A stretch of DNA of 64,000 nt from UBA1794 sp050946375 (GCA_050946375.1 JBMNUT010000002.1:223019-287018), one strand, 5' to 3'. Shown: positions 9,177-17,939, counted from the first letter of the stretch. Made by a program: numbers and translations. Notes: generated by a model not told the origin, from the sequence alone.

Positions 9177-9184
9177 CAAATATA
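9177..9184 (-). promoter_or_regulatory. Promoter -7 box of the type IX cargo gene
   Basis: TATATTTG on the minus strand, about 85 bases before the ATG at 9090, in an AT-rich stretch. Confidence 0.55.
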
Positions 9185-9345
9185 GAAAAAAAAGAAATGA
9201 AAGTAGTATATACACAAAAAGCATAGCTATCCGGGCTGACATGCACCCGCTTCCGGGAAAATTGAGGGAAACTTCTCCCGCCCGACCGTGCTTCTTTCCC
9301 TGCAAACGGCCTCGCCGGCCGGCTTATTCCCCTCGGGGTAGGCAA

Positions 9346-9388
9346 AAACCGCGCAGGCACTTTCCGCGGAAAGTGCCTGCGCTTTTTT
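9346..9388 (-). terminator. Intrinsic terminator downstream of aroC
   Basis: GCAGGCACTTTCC / GGAAAGTGCCTGC stem with GGTTTTTG on the minus side and a T6 run on the plus side. It ends the acidic-protein/aroC transcript and could also stop plus-strand readthrough. Confidence 0.75.
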
Positions 9389-9422
9389 CATAAAGTCCCG
9401 GGGCTTTTGCCCGAACGGGGCT
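9353..9422. repeat. 22-bp phased array 5; right copy of the 71-bp direct repeat
   Basis: AAG phases at 9373 and 9395 (22 bases). Near-identical to 8000-8070. It lies 9 bases beyond the aroC stop codon. Confidence 0.85.
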
Positions 9423-9431
9423 ACGGTTTCG

Positions 9432-10511
9432 TCAGAAAGGACGGCTGGCGCGCGCAAGGAGGAGCGCGTCGAGCGTTGTCATGGCCGCCATGGCTTCCAC
9501 GATGGGCACGGCGCGGGGCAGGACACACGGGTCGTGACGGCCGCGCATGGTGAGCATCGCGGGCCGGCCGGCGGCGTCGACCGTCTGCTGTTCCCGCAAG
9601 ACGGTGGCCACGGGCTTGAAGGCTACGGTGAAATAGATGTCCTCGCCGTTGGTAATGCCGCCCTGGATGCCGCCGCTGTGGTTGGTGAGCGTGCGGATAC
9701 GACCGTCGCGGTTGACGAAAAGGTCGTTCAGTTCCGAGCCGCGCTTGTCGAGATTCTGGCAGATGTCGCCATACTCGAAGCCCTTTGCGGCGTTGATGGA
9801 AAGCATGGCCGAAGCCAGACGGGCGTGGAACTTGTCAGCCACCGGCTCGCCCAGCCCCACCGGACAACCGGAAATGACGCACGTAATGCGCCCGCCCACG
9901 GTGTCGCCGTCGCCTTTCACCTGCCGGATGAGCTCCGCCATGCGGGCGGCCATGGCCTCATCGGGGCAGCGTACGGGGTTGTTCTCCCGCTGGTCGAGGT
10001 CGTAGTCGCGATAGCTTCCCTCCAGCGCCAACGGGCCTACCTGCGAGGTGTAGGCCTTGATTTGGATGCCGGACGCCTGCAGGGCCAGCTTGGCCAGTGC
10101 CCCGCCGACGACGCGGCTTATCGTCTCCCGCGCCGATGAGCGGCCTCCGCCGCGATAGTCGCGCAGGCCGTATTTCTGCGTGTAGGTATAGTCGGCATGC
10201 GAGGGGCGGAACTTGTCGGCCACATTGGCGTAGTCGGCCGAGTGATGGTCGGCATTGCGCACGAGGAAGCCTATGGGGCAACCCGTACTCCGGCCTTCGA
10301 ACACGCCCGAGAGCAGCTCCACCCGGTCGGTTTCCTTGCGGCTCGTGGTGAGGGTGCTCTGCCCCGGACGCCGGCGGTCGAGCTCTTTCTGTATAAAGTC
10401 TTCGTCTATCTGGATTCCGGCCGGCAACCCGTCGACAATTCCGCCCACGGCAGGGCCGTGCGACTCGCCGAAGGTGGTCAGCCGGTACAACGTTCCAAAC
10501 GTATTGCCCAT
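9432..10511 (-). CDS. aroC: Chorismate synthase
   Basis: Last step of the shikimate pathway: 5-enolpyruvylshikimate-3-phosphate to chorismate, using reduced FMN. The 359-residue product has the family length and signatures: NTFGTLYRLTTFGESHG at the N-terminus, the RRPGQSTLTT basic stretch, YGLRDYRGGGRSSARET with the conserved serine/arginine cluster, and GRHDPCVLPRAVPIVEAM near the end. It follows a small acidic protein gene by 5 bases and is almost certainly co-transcribed with it. The stop lies 9 bases from a terminator built from a repeat array. Confidence 0.97.
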   Translation of the reverse strand: MGNTFGTLYRLTTFGESHGPAVGGIVDGLPAGIQIDEDFIQKELDRRRPGQSTLTTSRKETDRVELLSGVFEGRSTGCPIGFLVRNADHHSADYANVADKFRPSHADYTYTQKYGLRDYRGGGRSSARETISRVVGGALAKLALQASGIQIKAYTSQVGPLALEGSYRDYDLDQRENNPVRCPDEAMAARMAELIRQVKGDGDTVGGRITCVISGCPVGLGEPVADKFHARLASAMLSINAAKGFEYGDICQNLDKRGSELNDLFVNRDGRIRTLTNHSGGIQGGITNGEDIYFTVAFKPVATVLREQQTVDAAGRPAMLTMRGRHDPCVLPRAVPIVEAMAAMTTLDALLLARASRPF

Positions 10512-10516
10512 CCGAA

Positions 10517-10855
10517 TCAGTCTCCTTCCTCCTCTTCGCAGTTTCCGTACTCCAAGGCTGCTTCGACCACGAAGAGCAGGTCTTCCGGGTCGAACTTGCC
10601 GATTCCCTCGCGGGCAGCCGTCTCGGCCAGATGCCGGGCCAGGGCTTCCTGGTCAATCTCGATGCACCCGTCTTCGTCGGGCTCCTGGTCGAGCAGGCCG
10701 GAGGTGGCGTAGTACTCTACGAGCACGTCGAGAAAATAATAAAGGTCATCGTCCGTAAACTTAGTCTTCAGCTCCTGCGGAAGATAATCGCGCATGAAGG
10801 CCACGGTGCGTGCGTCCTCTTCTTCGTCTTTTAAGTAGTCTTCGTTGAATTCCAT
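10517..10855 (-). CDS. Small acidic conserved-type protein
   Basis: 112 residues, very acidic (the DEEEDA and CEEEEGD ends), predicted mostly helical with no signal peptide or membrane segment, so cytoplasmic. Aromatic-rich helices such as DDDLYYFLDVLVEYYAT suggest a protein-binding helical bundle. It is the first gene of a two-gene transcript with aroC (5-base gap) and has a promoter 60-70 bases upstream. I do not recognise a named family. Confidence 0.75.
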   Translation of the reverse strand: MEFNEDYLKDEEEDARTVAFMRDYLPQELKTKFTDDDLYYFLDVLVEYYATSGLLDQEPDEDGCIEIDQEALARHLAETAAREGIGKFDPEDLLFVVEAALEYGNCEEEEGD

Positions 10856-10914
10856 AAGGCGTTTCGTTATTTTTAGCTACGGGCCTGAAGGCAATGGCGC
10901 ACAGCCCGCGGGAA

Positions 10915-10922
10915 CAAAGGTA
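10915..10922 (-). promoter_or_regulatory. Promoter -7 box of the acidic protein/aroC operon
   Basis: TACCTTTG on minus, 60 bases before the ATG at 10855. Confidence 0.6.
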
Positions 10923-10955
10923 AGCAATCCCCCCGAAAGGGGGAAGCCCGATGCG

Positions 10956-11075
10956 GGAAAAGCGCTGCATTTTTCCGCAAAAAGTGCCGGCACTTTCCGC
11001 AGAGCGCCCCGCCCCTTTTTCCGAAAGGCGGCTGCCCCGTCGCGGAACAGGGCCGCCCCGTCACGAAGACGGCGG
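10956..11075. repeat. 22-bp phased repeat array 6 (longest, decaying)
   Basis: AAAAG phases at 10962, 10984, then about 11004 and 11027, followed by increasingly GC-rich relics. One unit holds the perfect palindrome AAAGTGCCGGCACTTT. Confidence 0.7.
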
Positions 11076-11165
11076 CCCACCATCTCCCCCAATCCGGTAT
11101 CCGCACAAAAAAAAAGCGGGCAACCTCTCCTCCGATAGGCCCCCGCTTTCCCCCTGGGAAAGGGC

Positions 11166-11208
11166 AAAAAACAGCCCCTCCCTGCGGCACAGAATCCACA
11201 GGGAGGGG
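11166..11208 (-). terminator. Intrinsic terminator of lptF/G-ribBA-aspC
   Basis: On the minus strand CCCCTCCCTG pairs perfectly with CAGGGAGGGG and is followed by CTGTTTTTTG, about 50 bases after the aspC stop. Confidence 0.85.
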
Positions 11209-11259
11209 CCTGATTCGCCGCCTGCCGGCAGGCCAAAAGGCGGCCGGCGGCAAGGCTGT

Positions 11260-12456
11260 TTACTTCAACTTGCCCAGCGCTTCGCCGATACGGCGGAAGG
11301 CTTCGCGCAGATTGTCGTCGCTCGTGGCGTAAGACATGCGCACGTAATCGTCGTCACCGAAGGCCACTCCGGCTACGCACGCTACATGAGCTTCGTTCAA
11401 CAGGTAGAGGGCCAGGTCGAGCGAACCGCCGATTTTGCTGCCGTCGAGAGCGGTTTTTCCGAAATACGAGGAGCAACGGGGGAAGATGTAGAACGCGCCT
11501 TCAGGCTCGTTGCACTCCAGTCCGGGAATCTCCTTGAGCAACTGCATCACCAGCTCGCGGCGGCGTGCGAATGCCTTGCCCATTTCGACCACTGCCGTCT
11601 GGTCGCCGTTGAAAGCCTCCTCGGCAGCCTTCTGGGCGATGCTGCACGGTCCGGAAGTGTACTGCCCCTGGAGCTTGTTGCAGGCCTTGACCAGCCATTC
11701 CGGCCCGGCCAAAAAGCCGAGACGGTAGCCCGTCATGGCGTAAGCCTTGGATACTCCGTTGATAATGGCCACGCGATCCTTGATTTCAGGGAACTGCGCA
11801 ATGCTCTCGTGGCTGCCCACGTAGTTGATGTGCTCGTAGATTTCATCGCTGAGCACGATGATTTGCGGATGTTTCGCCAACACATCGACCAGGGCGCGCA
11901 GCTCCTCTTTGCTGTACACGCCGCCCGTCGGGTTCGAAGGCGAGCAGAGAATCAGCGCTTTCGTGCGCGGAGTGATGGCTTGCTCCAGCTGTTCGGCCGT
12001 CATCTTGAAGTTCTGTTCCAGACCGGTCTTGACAATTACACATTTCCCTTCAGCCAAAATCACCATTTGCTCGTAACTTACCCAATAAGGTGCGGGGATA
12101 ATCACCTCATCACCCGGATTTATCATGCAAAGAATGGCGTTGCAGACACTTTGCTTGGCACCATTGGAGCAAATGATCTGCTCCGGTTTGTAATCCAAGC
12201 CGTTTTCACGTTTCAACTTACCGGCAATTGCCTGACGCAGGCTCATGTATCCCGGAACGGGGGAATAGAATGAATAGTTTTCGTCGATGGCTTTCTTCCC
12301 GGCAGCCTTAATATTGTCGGGAGTGAAGAAGTCGGTCTCACCCACGCTGAGGTTGATTACGTCGATACCTTGAGCCTTCAGCTCATTGCTCTTCTGCGAC
12401 ATGGCCAAAGTGGCGCTTGGCGCAAGATTGTTCAGACGGTCTGATACTTGATTCAT
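11260..12456 (-). CDS. aspC: Aspartate aminotransferase (class I, PLP)
   Basis: Transfers the amino group between aspartate and 2-oxoglutarate, feeding aspartate-family synthesis. 398 residues. The PLP lysine is Lys237 in NGVSKAYAMTGYRLGF. Other fold-type I landmarks are CSPSNPTGG (substrate and cofactor contacts) and VLSDEIYEH, with the aspartate that binds the pyridine nitrogen. It lies 45 bases after ribBA and probably shares its transcript, which ends in a strong terminator. A closely related prephenate or aromatic aminotransferase activity cannot be excluded from sequence alone. Confidence 0.88.
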   Translation of the reverse strand: MNQVSDRLNNLAPSATLAMSQKSNELKAQGIDVINLSVGETDFFTPDNIKAAGKKAIDENYSFYSPVPGYMSLRQAIAGKLKRENGLDYKPEQIICSNGAKQSVCNAILCMINPGDEVIIPAPYWVSYEQMVILAEGKCVIVKTGLEQNFKMTAEQLEQAITPRTKALILCSPSNPTGGVYSKEELRALVDVLAKHPQIIVLSDEIYEHINYVGSHESIAQFPEIKDRVAIINGVSKAYAMTGYRLGFLAGPEWLVKACNKLQGQYTSGPCSIAQKAAEEAFNGDQTAVVEMGKAFARRRELVMQLLKEIPGLECNEPEGAFYIFPRCSSYFGKTALDGSKIGGSLDLALYLLNEAHVACVAGVAFGDDDYVRMSYATSDDNLREAFRRIGEALGKLK

Positions 12457-12501
12457 CTTCGGGTTATTTTAAAAAACAGATTAGTTATTTCGTTATTCGC
12501 C

Positions 12502-13716
12502 TTACTTCTTGAAATGAAGCGTATGCCCCATACGTTCCTTTTTGGTGCGCAGGTAACGCTCGTTGTAGGGGTTCGGAGTGATTTCGATGGACACATTTTC
12601 CACAATCTCCAGTCCGTAGGCCTCAAGTCCTATGCGTTTCACCGGATTATTCGTGAGTAAGCGCATTTTGCGCACCCCTATTTCGCGCAAGATTTCCGCT
12701 CCTACGCCATAGTCCCGCTCGTCTGGGTCAAAGCCCAGGTGGATATTGGCATCGACCGTATCGAATCCTTCCTCTTGCAGCTTGTATGCTTTGATTTTAT
12801 TCATCAGTCCGATGCCGCGCCCCTCTTGATTCATGTAGACAAGCACGCCTTTTCCGGCTTTCTCAATCTCTTCGAGCGCTTTGTGGAGCTGGTCGCCGCA
12901 TTCGCAGCGCATGGAACCGAAAATATCGCCTGTCACGCAGGACGAATGCACCCGTACGAGTATCGGTTCGTCCGGCTCCCAATGGCCTTTGATGAGGGCC
13001 ACGTGCTCCAAACCGTTGGACAACTGGCGGAAAGGTATGAGGCGGAAATGACCGTAACGCGTGGGCATGTCGACTTCCACGCCGCGTTCTACCAGACTCT
13101 CCTGCCGCAAACGGTAAGCGATCAAGTCCCGTATCGGAACGATGCGCATCCCGTAGCGCGCGGCCAGCTCCTTCAGCTGGGGCATGCGGGCCATTGTGCC
13201 GTCTTCGTTCATGATTTCTATCAGGGCCGCTGCCGGATAAAGCCCGGCCATGCGGGCCAGGTCGACTGCAGCCTCGGTATGTCCGGCCCGTTTCAGCACG
13301 CCTTTGTCCTGGGCATAGAGCGGGTTGATGTGGCCGGGACGGCCAAAGGTGGCAGGCGTACTGTGCGGATCGGCCAAAGCGCGGATGGTAGCGGCGCGGT
13401 CTTGCGCCGAAACGCCCGTCGTGCAGCCTTCCAGTTTGTCGACCGTCACGGTAAAAGGCGTTCCGAGTATAGAGGTGTTCTGAATTACCTGCCGCGGAAG
13501 TTCCAGTTCCTTGCAACGCTCCAGCGTAATCGGCGCGCACAAAACGCCCCGTCCATTCTGCAGCATGAAGTTCACCTTCTCGGGGGTTATCTTCTCGGCG
13601 GCTATGATGAAATCGCCTTCATTCTCGCGATCTTCGTCGTCGACTACGATGACGAATTTTCCGCACCGTATGTCCTCGATGGCTTCTTCGATATTTTGAA
13701 TCAGTTCCGGGTTCAT
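12502..13716 (-). CDS. ribBA: Bifunctional DHBP synthase / GTP cyclohydrolase II
   Basis: Makes both starting intermediates of riboflavin: 3,4-dihydroxy-2-butanone 4-phosphate from ribulose 5-phosphate, and the pyrimidine from GTP. 404 residues. The N-terminal RibB half (about 1-200) has VVDDEDRENEGD with the acidic catalytic cluster and GHTEAAVDLARM. The C-terminal RibA half has the zinc cysteine cluster in SSCVTGDIFGSMRCECGDQ and the NQEGRGIGLMNKI loop. It starts 11 bases after lptF/G, so it is translated from the same mRNA. No FMN riboswitch fits in that gap, so flavin-dependent control would have to act elsewhere. Confidence 0.96.
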   Translation of the reverse strand: MNPELIQNIEEAIEDIRCGKFVIVVDDEDRENEGDFIIAAEKITPEKVNFMLQNGRGVLCAPITLERCKELELPRQVIQNTSILGTPFTVTVDKLEGCTTGVSAQDRAATIRALADPHSTPATFGRPGHINPLYAQDKGVLKRAGHTEAAVDLARMAGLYPAAALIEIMNEDGTMARMPQLKELAARYGMRIVPIRDLIAYRLRQESLVERGVEVDMPTRYGHFRLIPFRQLSNGLEHVALIKGHWEPDEPILVRVHSSCVTGDIFGSMRCECGDQLHKALEEIEKAGKGVLVYMNQEGRGIGLMNKIKAYKLQEEGFDTVDANIHLGFDPDERDYGVGAEILREIGVRKMRLLTNNPVKRIGLEAYGLEIVENVSIEITPNPYNERYLRTKKERMGHTLHFKK

Positions 13717-13727
13717 ATTATTCGAAT

Positions 13728-15647
13728 TTATAAGAGTTCTTTTTCTGTCAGTTCCTTGCCAAGTGTCGCTATGCGCTGCTCCAGCGAGCGGCTCACGCTG
13801 ATGATTTGCTGCAAATCCTTATAGAGCCGACGCCGGTAGTTGTAGATACGGAAGTAAAGGAACAGTCCCACCGGGAAAACGATGCCCGCCGCGACATTCA
13901 TCCACGGCCGGCGGAAGGGCGACTGATGGGCGTTGACTGCCAAAACCGGATAGCGGTTGAGCAATTCCAGCACCACTTTGTCGCGGCTGTTCCCCAGATT
14001 TTCCACAATGCGCTCCAGTTCGTCCGACAGGAGCTGTATCTTTTCGTCGTGCTCGGGGCGCTTCCACAGCTTCACGTAGTTCGGCAATTGATTCAGGCTG
14101 TGCTTTTCCAAATAATCGGCAGCACTTTCCCGCAAAAGCGGCAGCCCTTTTTCCAAAAGTCCCGCATAATCCGGGTCTTCTATGATGACTTCCTTGCGCA
14201 TTACGTGGCGTTCTTCGCGCAAGCCCAGCAACCGTCGGAAAGCGGACTTGTACAAATCGGCATTGAACACCGTGGAATCGCGATTTGCCATGTAGGTCAG
14301 GAAACAAGCGACGGGCAACAGCACAAAAGTACTGAGCCAAACGCCCAGCCACACGGGCCAAATTCCTTCTTTCGCCATCTTCTGTCCCGTCGTGTCGATA
14401 ATGAAATACACCACGAAGAAGAGGACCGAGACGACCATCGGGGTGCCGATTCCGCCTTTCCTTATAATACTACCCAGCGGGGCCCCGATGAAGAAGAATA
14501 TGATGCAGGCCAACGACAGGGCGAACTTCTTGTGCCACTCAATTTCGTGGCGCCAAAGGAAACGCTGCGTGTCGATCAGGTTCGTACCCCGCAGCTCCCA
14601 GTTCAGTCCCTGCGTGCTTGCCAGCGCACTGGTTATGTAGTTGCGCCGTCCCGAGGCAGTGGAAACGCGGAATATGCTGTCGGGGTCGATCCATCCGGCC
14701 TTCACCTCCTTCAGCCGGGCCGAGTCTTCGCGGTCCAGGCGCGGGAAGGCATAAGTCGTAGTGCGGCTCAACTTGTAGAGCGCATACCCCATGGAGTCTA
14801 CACATTGGCTCAGTGAGTCGATGCTTTCATCCAGCTGTTTCAGATTTTTGCTCATGTATTGCCGCGACATGAAGCTCTCGTCCATCTTTTCGAAGCCCGA
14901 GTTGAAGTCGATGAGCGATACCTTATGCCGGAAAATCTCTCGTCGATAGGGCACATCACGCAGCATCATGTTGGTTTGCGACTGCAGATTCTCGAACATC
15001 TCCCCGTGGTACAGGTCCAAGACGAGGTACTTCTTGTCGCCCGTGACCGTAAGCTGGGCCGAATCGGAGCGTATTACGCGCGCATCGGCAAAGCCGTTGG
15101 CAAAACTGTATATCATTACGTCATAGAGCATACCCGTATTCGGGTTTTTATGCTTCACGTAGAGATTATAGCCCGGTATCTGGTCGTAAAAAGAGCCTTC
15201 GGGAATGTCCACCTCCGGGGAAGTTTGCTTAATGGAGAGCAGGAGTGTCCACATCTTAATCTGCCCTTTCGGCGCAGTGTCATTCTGAAAATAAAAAGAG
15301 ACCCCCGCCATCAGCAAACTGCAGCAGGCCAGTGGCGCCATGATGCGCATGAGTGAGATGCCGGCCGACTTCATTGCCGTAAGTTCGAAGCGCTCTCCGA
15401 GATTTCCGAAGCAGATTAGCGCCGCAAGCAGTATGGCCAACGGAAAAGCCATTGGCACCATCACCACAGAGGCCCAGAAAAAAAATTCGACCAGCACCTC
15501 CATGCTCAGCCCCTTCCCTGCCAGGTCCTCGACGTACCGCCAAAGGAACTGCATCACGCAGATGAAAAGACAAATGCAGAAAGTGGCGCAAAAGAGCCAT
15601 AAGAAGCTCTTTAGGACGAACTTATCGAGTTTTTTTAAGACTGCCAT
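13728..15647 (-). CDS. LPS export permease LptF/LptG family
   Basis: YjgP/YjgQ-type transmembrane subunit of the Lpt ABC machine that moves lipopolysaccharide from the inner membrane toward the outer membrane. Transmembrane segments lie at about residues 15-40, 55-80 and 100-120, then a large periplasmic domain, then three segments at about 355-450. At 639 residues it is much longer than the usual ~360: about 190 extra residues follow the last canonical helix, including another hydrophobic segment (PWMNVAAGIVFPVGLFLYF) and a coiled end. That extension contains a translated repeat array (14115-14175). First gene of an operon with ribBA and aspC; promoter at 15690-15683. I cannot tell LptF from LptG. 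Confidence 0.88.
   Translation of the reverse strand: MAVLKKLDKFVLKSFLWLFCATFCICLFICVMQFLWRYVEDLAGKGLSMEVLVEFFFWASVVMVPMAFPLAILLAALICFGNLGERFELTAMKSAGISLMRIMAPLACCSLLMAGVSFYFQNDTAPKGQIKMWTLLLSIKQTSPEVDIPEGSFYDQIPGYNLYVKHKNPNTGMLYDVMIYSFANGFADARVIRSDSAQLTVTGDKKYLVLDLYHGEMFENLQSQTNMMLRDVPYRREIFRHKVSLIDFNSGFEKMDESFMSRQYMSKNLKQLDESIDSLSQCVDSMGYALYKLSRTTTYAFPRLDREDSARLKEVKAGWIDPDSIFRVSTASGRRNYITSALASTQGLNWELRGTNLIDTQRFLWRHEIEWHKKFALSLACIIFFFIGAPLGSIIRKGGIGTPMVVSVLFFVVYFIIDTTGQKMAKEGIWPVWLGVWLSTFVLLPVACFLTYMANRDSTVFNADLYKSAFRRLLGLREERHVMRKEVIIEDPDYAGLLEKGLPLLRESAADYLEKHSLNQLPNYVKLWKRPEHDEKIQLLSDELERIVENLGNSRDKVVLELLNRYPVLAVNAHQSPFRRPWMNVAAGIVFPVGLFLYFRIYNYRRRLYKDLQQIISVSRSLEQRIATLGKELTEKELL
14115..14175. 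repeat. 22-bp phased repeat array 7, inside lptF/G
   Basis: AAAAG phases at 14138 and 14159 (21 bases), with CACTTTCC and CCCTTTTTCC runs between. On the coding strand it encodes about 20 residues in the cytoplasmic extension (GLLEKGLPLLRESAADYLEK). Confidence 0.65.
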
Positions 15648-15682
15648 ACCTTTCGTTAGCGTGTCATGACCACTTTAACCTG

Positions 15683-15690
15683 CAAAAGTA
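15683..15690 (-). promoter_or_regulatory. Promoter -7 box of lptF/G-ribBA-aspC
   Basis: TACTTTTG on minus, 35 bases before the ATG at 15647 and just past the terminator of the upstream outer-membrane protein gene. Confidence 0.6.
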
Positions 15691-15694
15691 AGAC

Positions 15695-15743
15695 AAAAAA
15701 ACAAGCCCGCTGCCTAAAAATACATTTTTTAAGCAGCGGGCCG
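15695..15743 (-). terminator. Second terminator downstream of the outer-membrane barrel gene
   Basis: GCCCGCTGC and GCAGCGGGC form a perfect stem around an A/T-rich loop, followed on minus by TTGTTTTTTTG. It insulates the lptF/G promoter from upstream transcription. Confidence 0.75.
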
Positions 15744-15762
15744 GGGAAAAGGGCGGCAGGAC

Positions 15763-15803
15763 ACAGAAAAACAGGACGGCACTCTCATGAGAATGCCGCC
15801 CTG
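15763..15803 (-). terminator. First terminator downstream of the outer-membrane barrel gene
   Basis: GGCGGCATTCTC / GAGAGTGCCGTCC stem-loop followed on minus by TGTTTTTC, about 30 bases after the stop codon. Confidence 0.75.
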
Positions 15804-15834
15804 CCACAAATATTATTCTACCTATTACAATATA

Positions 15835-16470
15835 TTAAAAGCGGTAAGCAATACCGACGTTGGTATCTTCCAAAAGGCTCAAGCCAAAGTTGTTTGCCTT
15901 TACAGAAGTATCCCAATCGTCTATTTTGGTCTTTCCGTACTCATAGCCCAGGTTACCAAAGTTAGCAGAGAGTACCCATTTGTCAGCAACTGCATACTCG
16001 AAACGTGCGAAGTGGATACCCACATTCATGCCAAAGAGATCGCCTTTAACCTCTCCGTCGCCATCAGCTGCTTCGTATTTATCAGAGCCGAAGGAAAAGC
16101 CGATATAGAACTCAGGAGCCCAAGAGAAGCCTGCGCCAAGCTCTTTCTTGTAGCGAACAGTAGGAGCTACCTCAAAGATTGAAGTTTTCCGATCGGCATC
16201 TCCCAAACCAGACAGGGATGCATGATCATCTTTGTCGTAGCTAAAGCCGATATGACCACCGACTGCAATGTTATCGGTCACATAGTACATGAGAGAAGGC
16301 AGAATGGAGAAACCGAAAGTCTTGCCGGTTTCTTCACTTATATCGCCAGCTTCCTGTTCGGTCTTGGTGGTATTGATACCCAGGCTTCCGCCGATTTCCA
16401 TTACACCTTGTTGTGCAAACGTAAATGTGCTGGCTACACAGAGAGCCACTGCAAGTAGAACCTTTTTCAT
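15835..16470 (-). CDS. Small outer-membrane beta-barrel protein
   Basis: 211 residues: a clean signal peptide (MKKVLLAVALCVASTFTFAQ) followed by alternating amphipathic strands, ending GIAYRF with the C-terminal phenylalanine typical of BAM substrates. Strand/turn periodicity suggests about eight strands, in the OmpA/OmpW size class. Lower GC than its neighbours and about 90 bases of leader are consistent with a highly expressed porin-like protein. It is monocistronic, with two terminators in tandem. Ligand or transport role is not predictable. Confidence 0.8.
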   Translation of the reverse strand: MKKVLLAVALCVASTFTFAQQGVMEIGGSLGINTTKTEQEAGDISEETGKTFGFSILPSLMYYVTDNIAVGGHIGFSYDKDDHASLSGLGDADRKTSIFEVAPTVRYKKELGAGFSWAPEFYIGFSFGSDKYEAADGDGEVKGDLFGMNVGIHFARFEYAVADKWVLSANFGNLGYEYGKTKIDDWDTSVKANNFGLSLLEDTNVGIAYRF

Positions 16471-16567
16471 AACCTTTGATTTTTTAATAGTTTGTAGAAA
16501 CAGTTTAGATTGTTTTTTGTGGAATTCAGGTCAAATTCCGCCATGTGGCATCCTTTGAACTCCGCGG

Positions 16568-16575
16568 CAAAGGTA
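16568..16575 (-). promoter_or_regulatory. Promoter -7 box of the barrel gene
   Basis: TACCTTTG on minus, about 98 bases before the ATG at 16470. The surrounding leader is AT-rich. Confidence 0.55.
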
Positions 16576-16748
16576 TGCCTTTCTTTCTGATATGCGGAAA
16601 GAAATCAGACCAGTTTTTTCAAAAACGAGGAAGAATAGACCACAAAATGAGAAGTTTCGCGCAAACCGAGAGGCGTTTCAACGGGATTTTGCCGACAAAA
16701 AGCAAGCAAATGCTTACATTTTTCCAGCGAGCACCCGGCATGCTTTTT

Positions 16749-17804
16749 TCACTTCACCCGTATGTTCCGCCGATTGAGCGCCTGCTGATAGAGCCGCGCA
16801 TTGCGCTGGTGCTCGCCCCACGTCGCGGCAAAGCGGTGGGAACCGCTGAAGTCTTCGCGGGCACACATGTAGAGATAGTCGTGTTGCTCGGCATGGAGTA
16901 CGGCATCGATGCCCGCGATGCTGGCAATGCGTATCGGCCCGGGAGGCAGACCCTCATATAAATAGGTATTATAAGGCGAGTCGGTCTGCAAATGCTTATG
17001 CCCTACGCGGCGAATGGAGAAGTCGCCTGCGGAAAAGACTACCGTCGGGTCGCTCTGGAGCTTCATCCCTTGGTGCAAGCGGTTGAGGTACAGGCCGGCC
17101 ACGCGAGGCTTTTCGGGCGTATAGTTCGTCTCTGCGTCCACAATGGAGGCGAGCGTGGCCACTTCCACGGGGCTGAGCCCCATGCGCGCCGCATCTTCCC
17201 GCCGGTCCTTGGCGTCCCAGAAGGCATCGTGCTCCCGCTTCAGGCGGCTGAAGAGCGCCTTGGGACGGATATCCCAATATACTTCGTAGGAATTGGGCAC
17301 AAAAAACGCGGGCAACGTCTGCAGCGTATATCCGCCCAGGGAGTCGATGTAGGCCGAATCGGTCATCAATGCGGCTATTTCCGCCGAGTCCGTCTCCAGC
17401 TGCGCCCCAAGGCTCCGGGCCAGGTCGAAGACCGTGCGCGGATTCCCCACGGACAGCATGAGCGGAGTCTGCCGCCCGGCCGCGATTTTGCGGAAGAAGT
17501 GCAGGTTGCTCTCCCCCGCCTCTATGGCATAACGCCCCGTCTTCGGCGTATAGCCCTTCATCTTCATGAGCTGCGAGAGGGTGGTCAGCCGTGAAGCGCC
17601 GCCGCACAACTCCAGCTTGTGCAGCACCGAGTCGCGCGTATCGTCGCGGTCTATGTAGAGATAGGTCTCCTCTTCGGGATGGAAGTGTCCGCCCAGCAGG
17701 CTCCATACGGCCAGTGCGCCCGTCAGGAGCAGGGCAAGTACTACGACGCCGCCGATGATGAAACGTTTGTTGCGGCAGAGGATATGAAAGTTCGTTTTGT
17801 CCAT
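16749..17804 (-). CDS. mltG: Endolytic murein transglycosylase, MltG family
   Basis: Inner-membrane lytic transglycosylase that cleaves nascent glycan strands and sets their length. 351 residues from the ATG at 17804: a short cytoplasmic stretch, one transmembrane helix (about 14-36), then the YceG domain. The catalytic glutamate is in LASIVDAETNYTPEKPRVAG, aligned with the conserved ASIVxxE motif. A longer in-frame start exists, but a TAACTTTG box lies between it and this ATG. The gene stands alone, separated from uvrA by a repeat array. Confidence 0.92.
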   Translation of the reverse strand: MDKTNFHILCRNKRFIIGGVVVLALLLTGALAVWSLLGGHFHPEEETYLYIDRDDTRDSVLHKLELCGGASRLTTLSQLMKMKGYTPKTGRYAIEAGESNLHFFRKIAAGRQTPLMLSVGNPRTVFDLARSLGAQLETDSAEIAALMTDSAYIDSLGGYTLQTLPAFFVPNSYEVYWDIRPKALFSRLKREHDAFWDAKDRREDAARMGLSPVEVATLASIVDAETNYTPEKPRVAGLYLNRLHQGMKLQSDPTVVFSAGDFSIRRVGHKHLQTDSPYNTYLYEGLPPGPIRIASIAGIDAVLHAEQHDYLYMCAREDFSGSHRFAATWGEHQRNARLYQQALNRRNIRVK

Positions 17805-17824
17805 CGTGGCAGAAAGTTGCGGGG

Positions 17825-17832
17825 CAAAGTTA
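17825..17832 (-). promoter_or_regulatory. Promoter -7 box of mltG
   Basis: TAACTTTG on minus, only 20 bases before the chosen ATG. It supports that start over the upstream one. Confidence 0.55.
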
Positions 17833-17939
17833 GGAATTAAGCGGCGCGGCATCGTAACGGCGCGGCGTTTTTCCGTAAAATTAACCAATCGCCGCCGCAT
17901 TTTCTCCTTCGCCGTGCGGGAGGCGATGCCCTACGGCAC

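Larger units (their letters stand above)
10856..11259. other. Intergenic region upstream of the aroC operon and downstream of aspC
   Basis: About 400 bases with no credible gene; open frames on both strands are low-complexity by-products of the repeat array. Contents: operon promoter (10915-10922), a long repeat array (10956-11075) and the aspC terminator (11166-11208). Confidence 0.7.

Noticed and set aside
10873..11253. Open frames of 119-126 codons between aspC and the acidic protein gene
   Set aside because: They are produced by the repeat array and terminator; low-complexity arginine/glycine/proline translation.
12457..13727. FMN riboswitch for ribBA
   Set aside because: Only 11 bases separate lptF/G and ribBA, and no conserved RFN element is visible in the operon leader.
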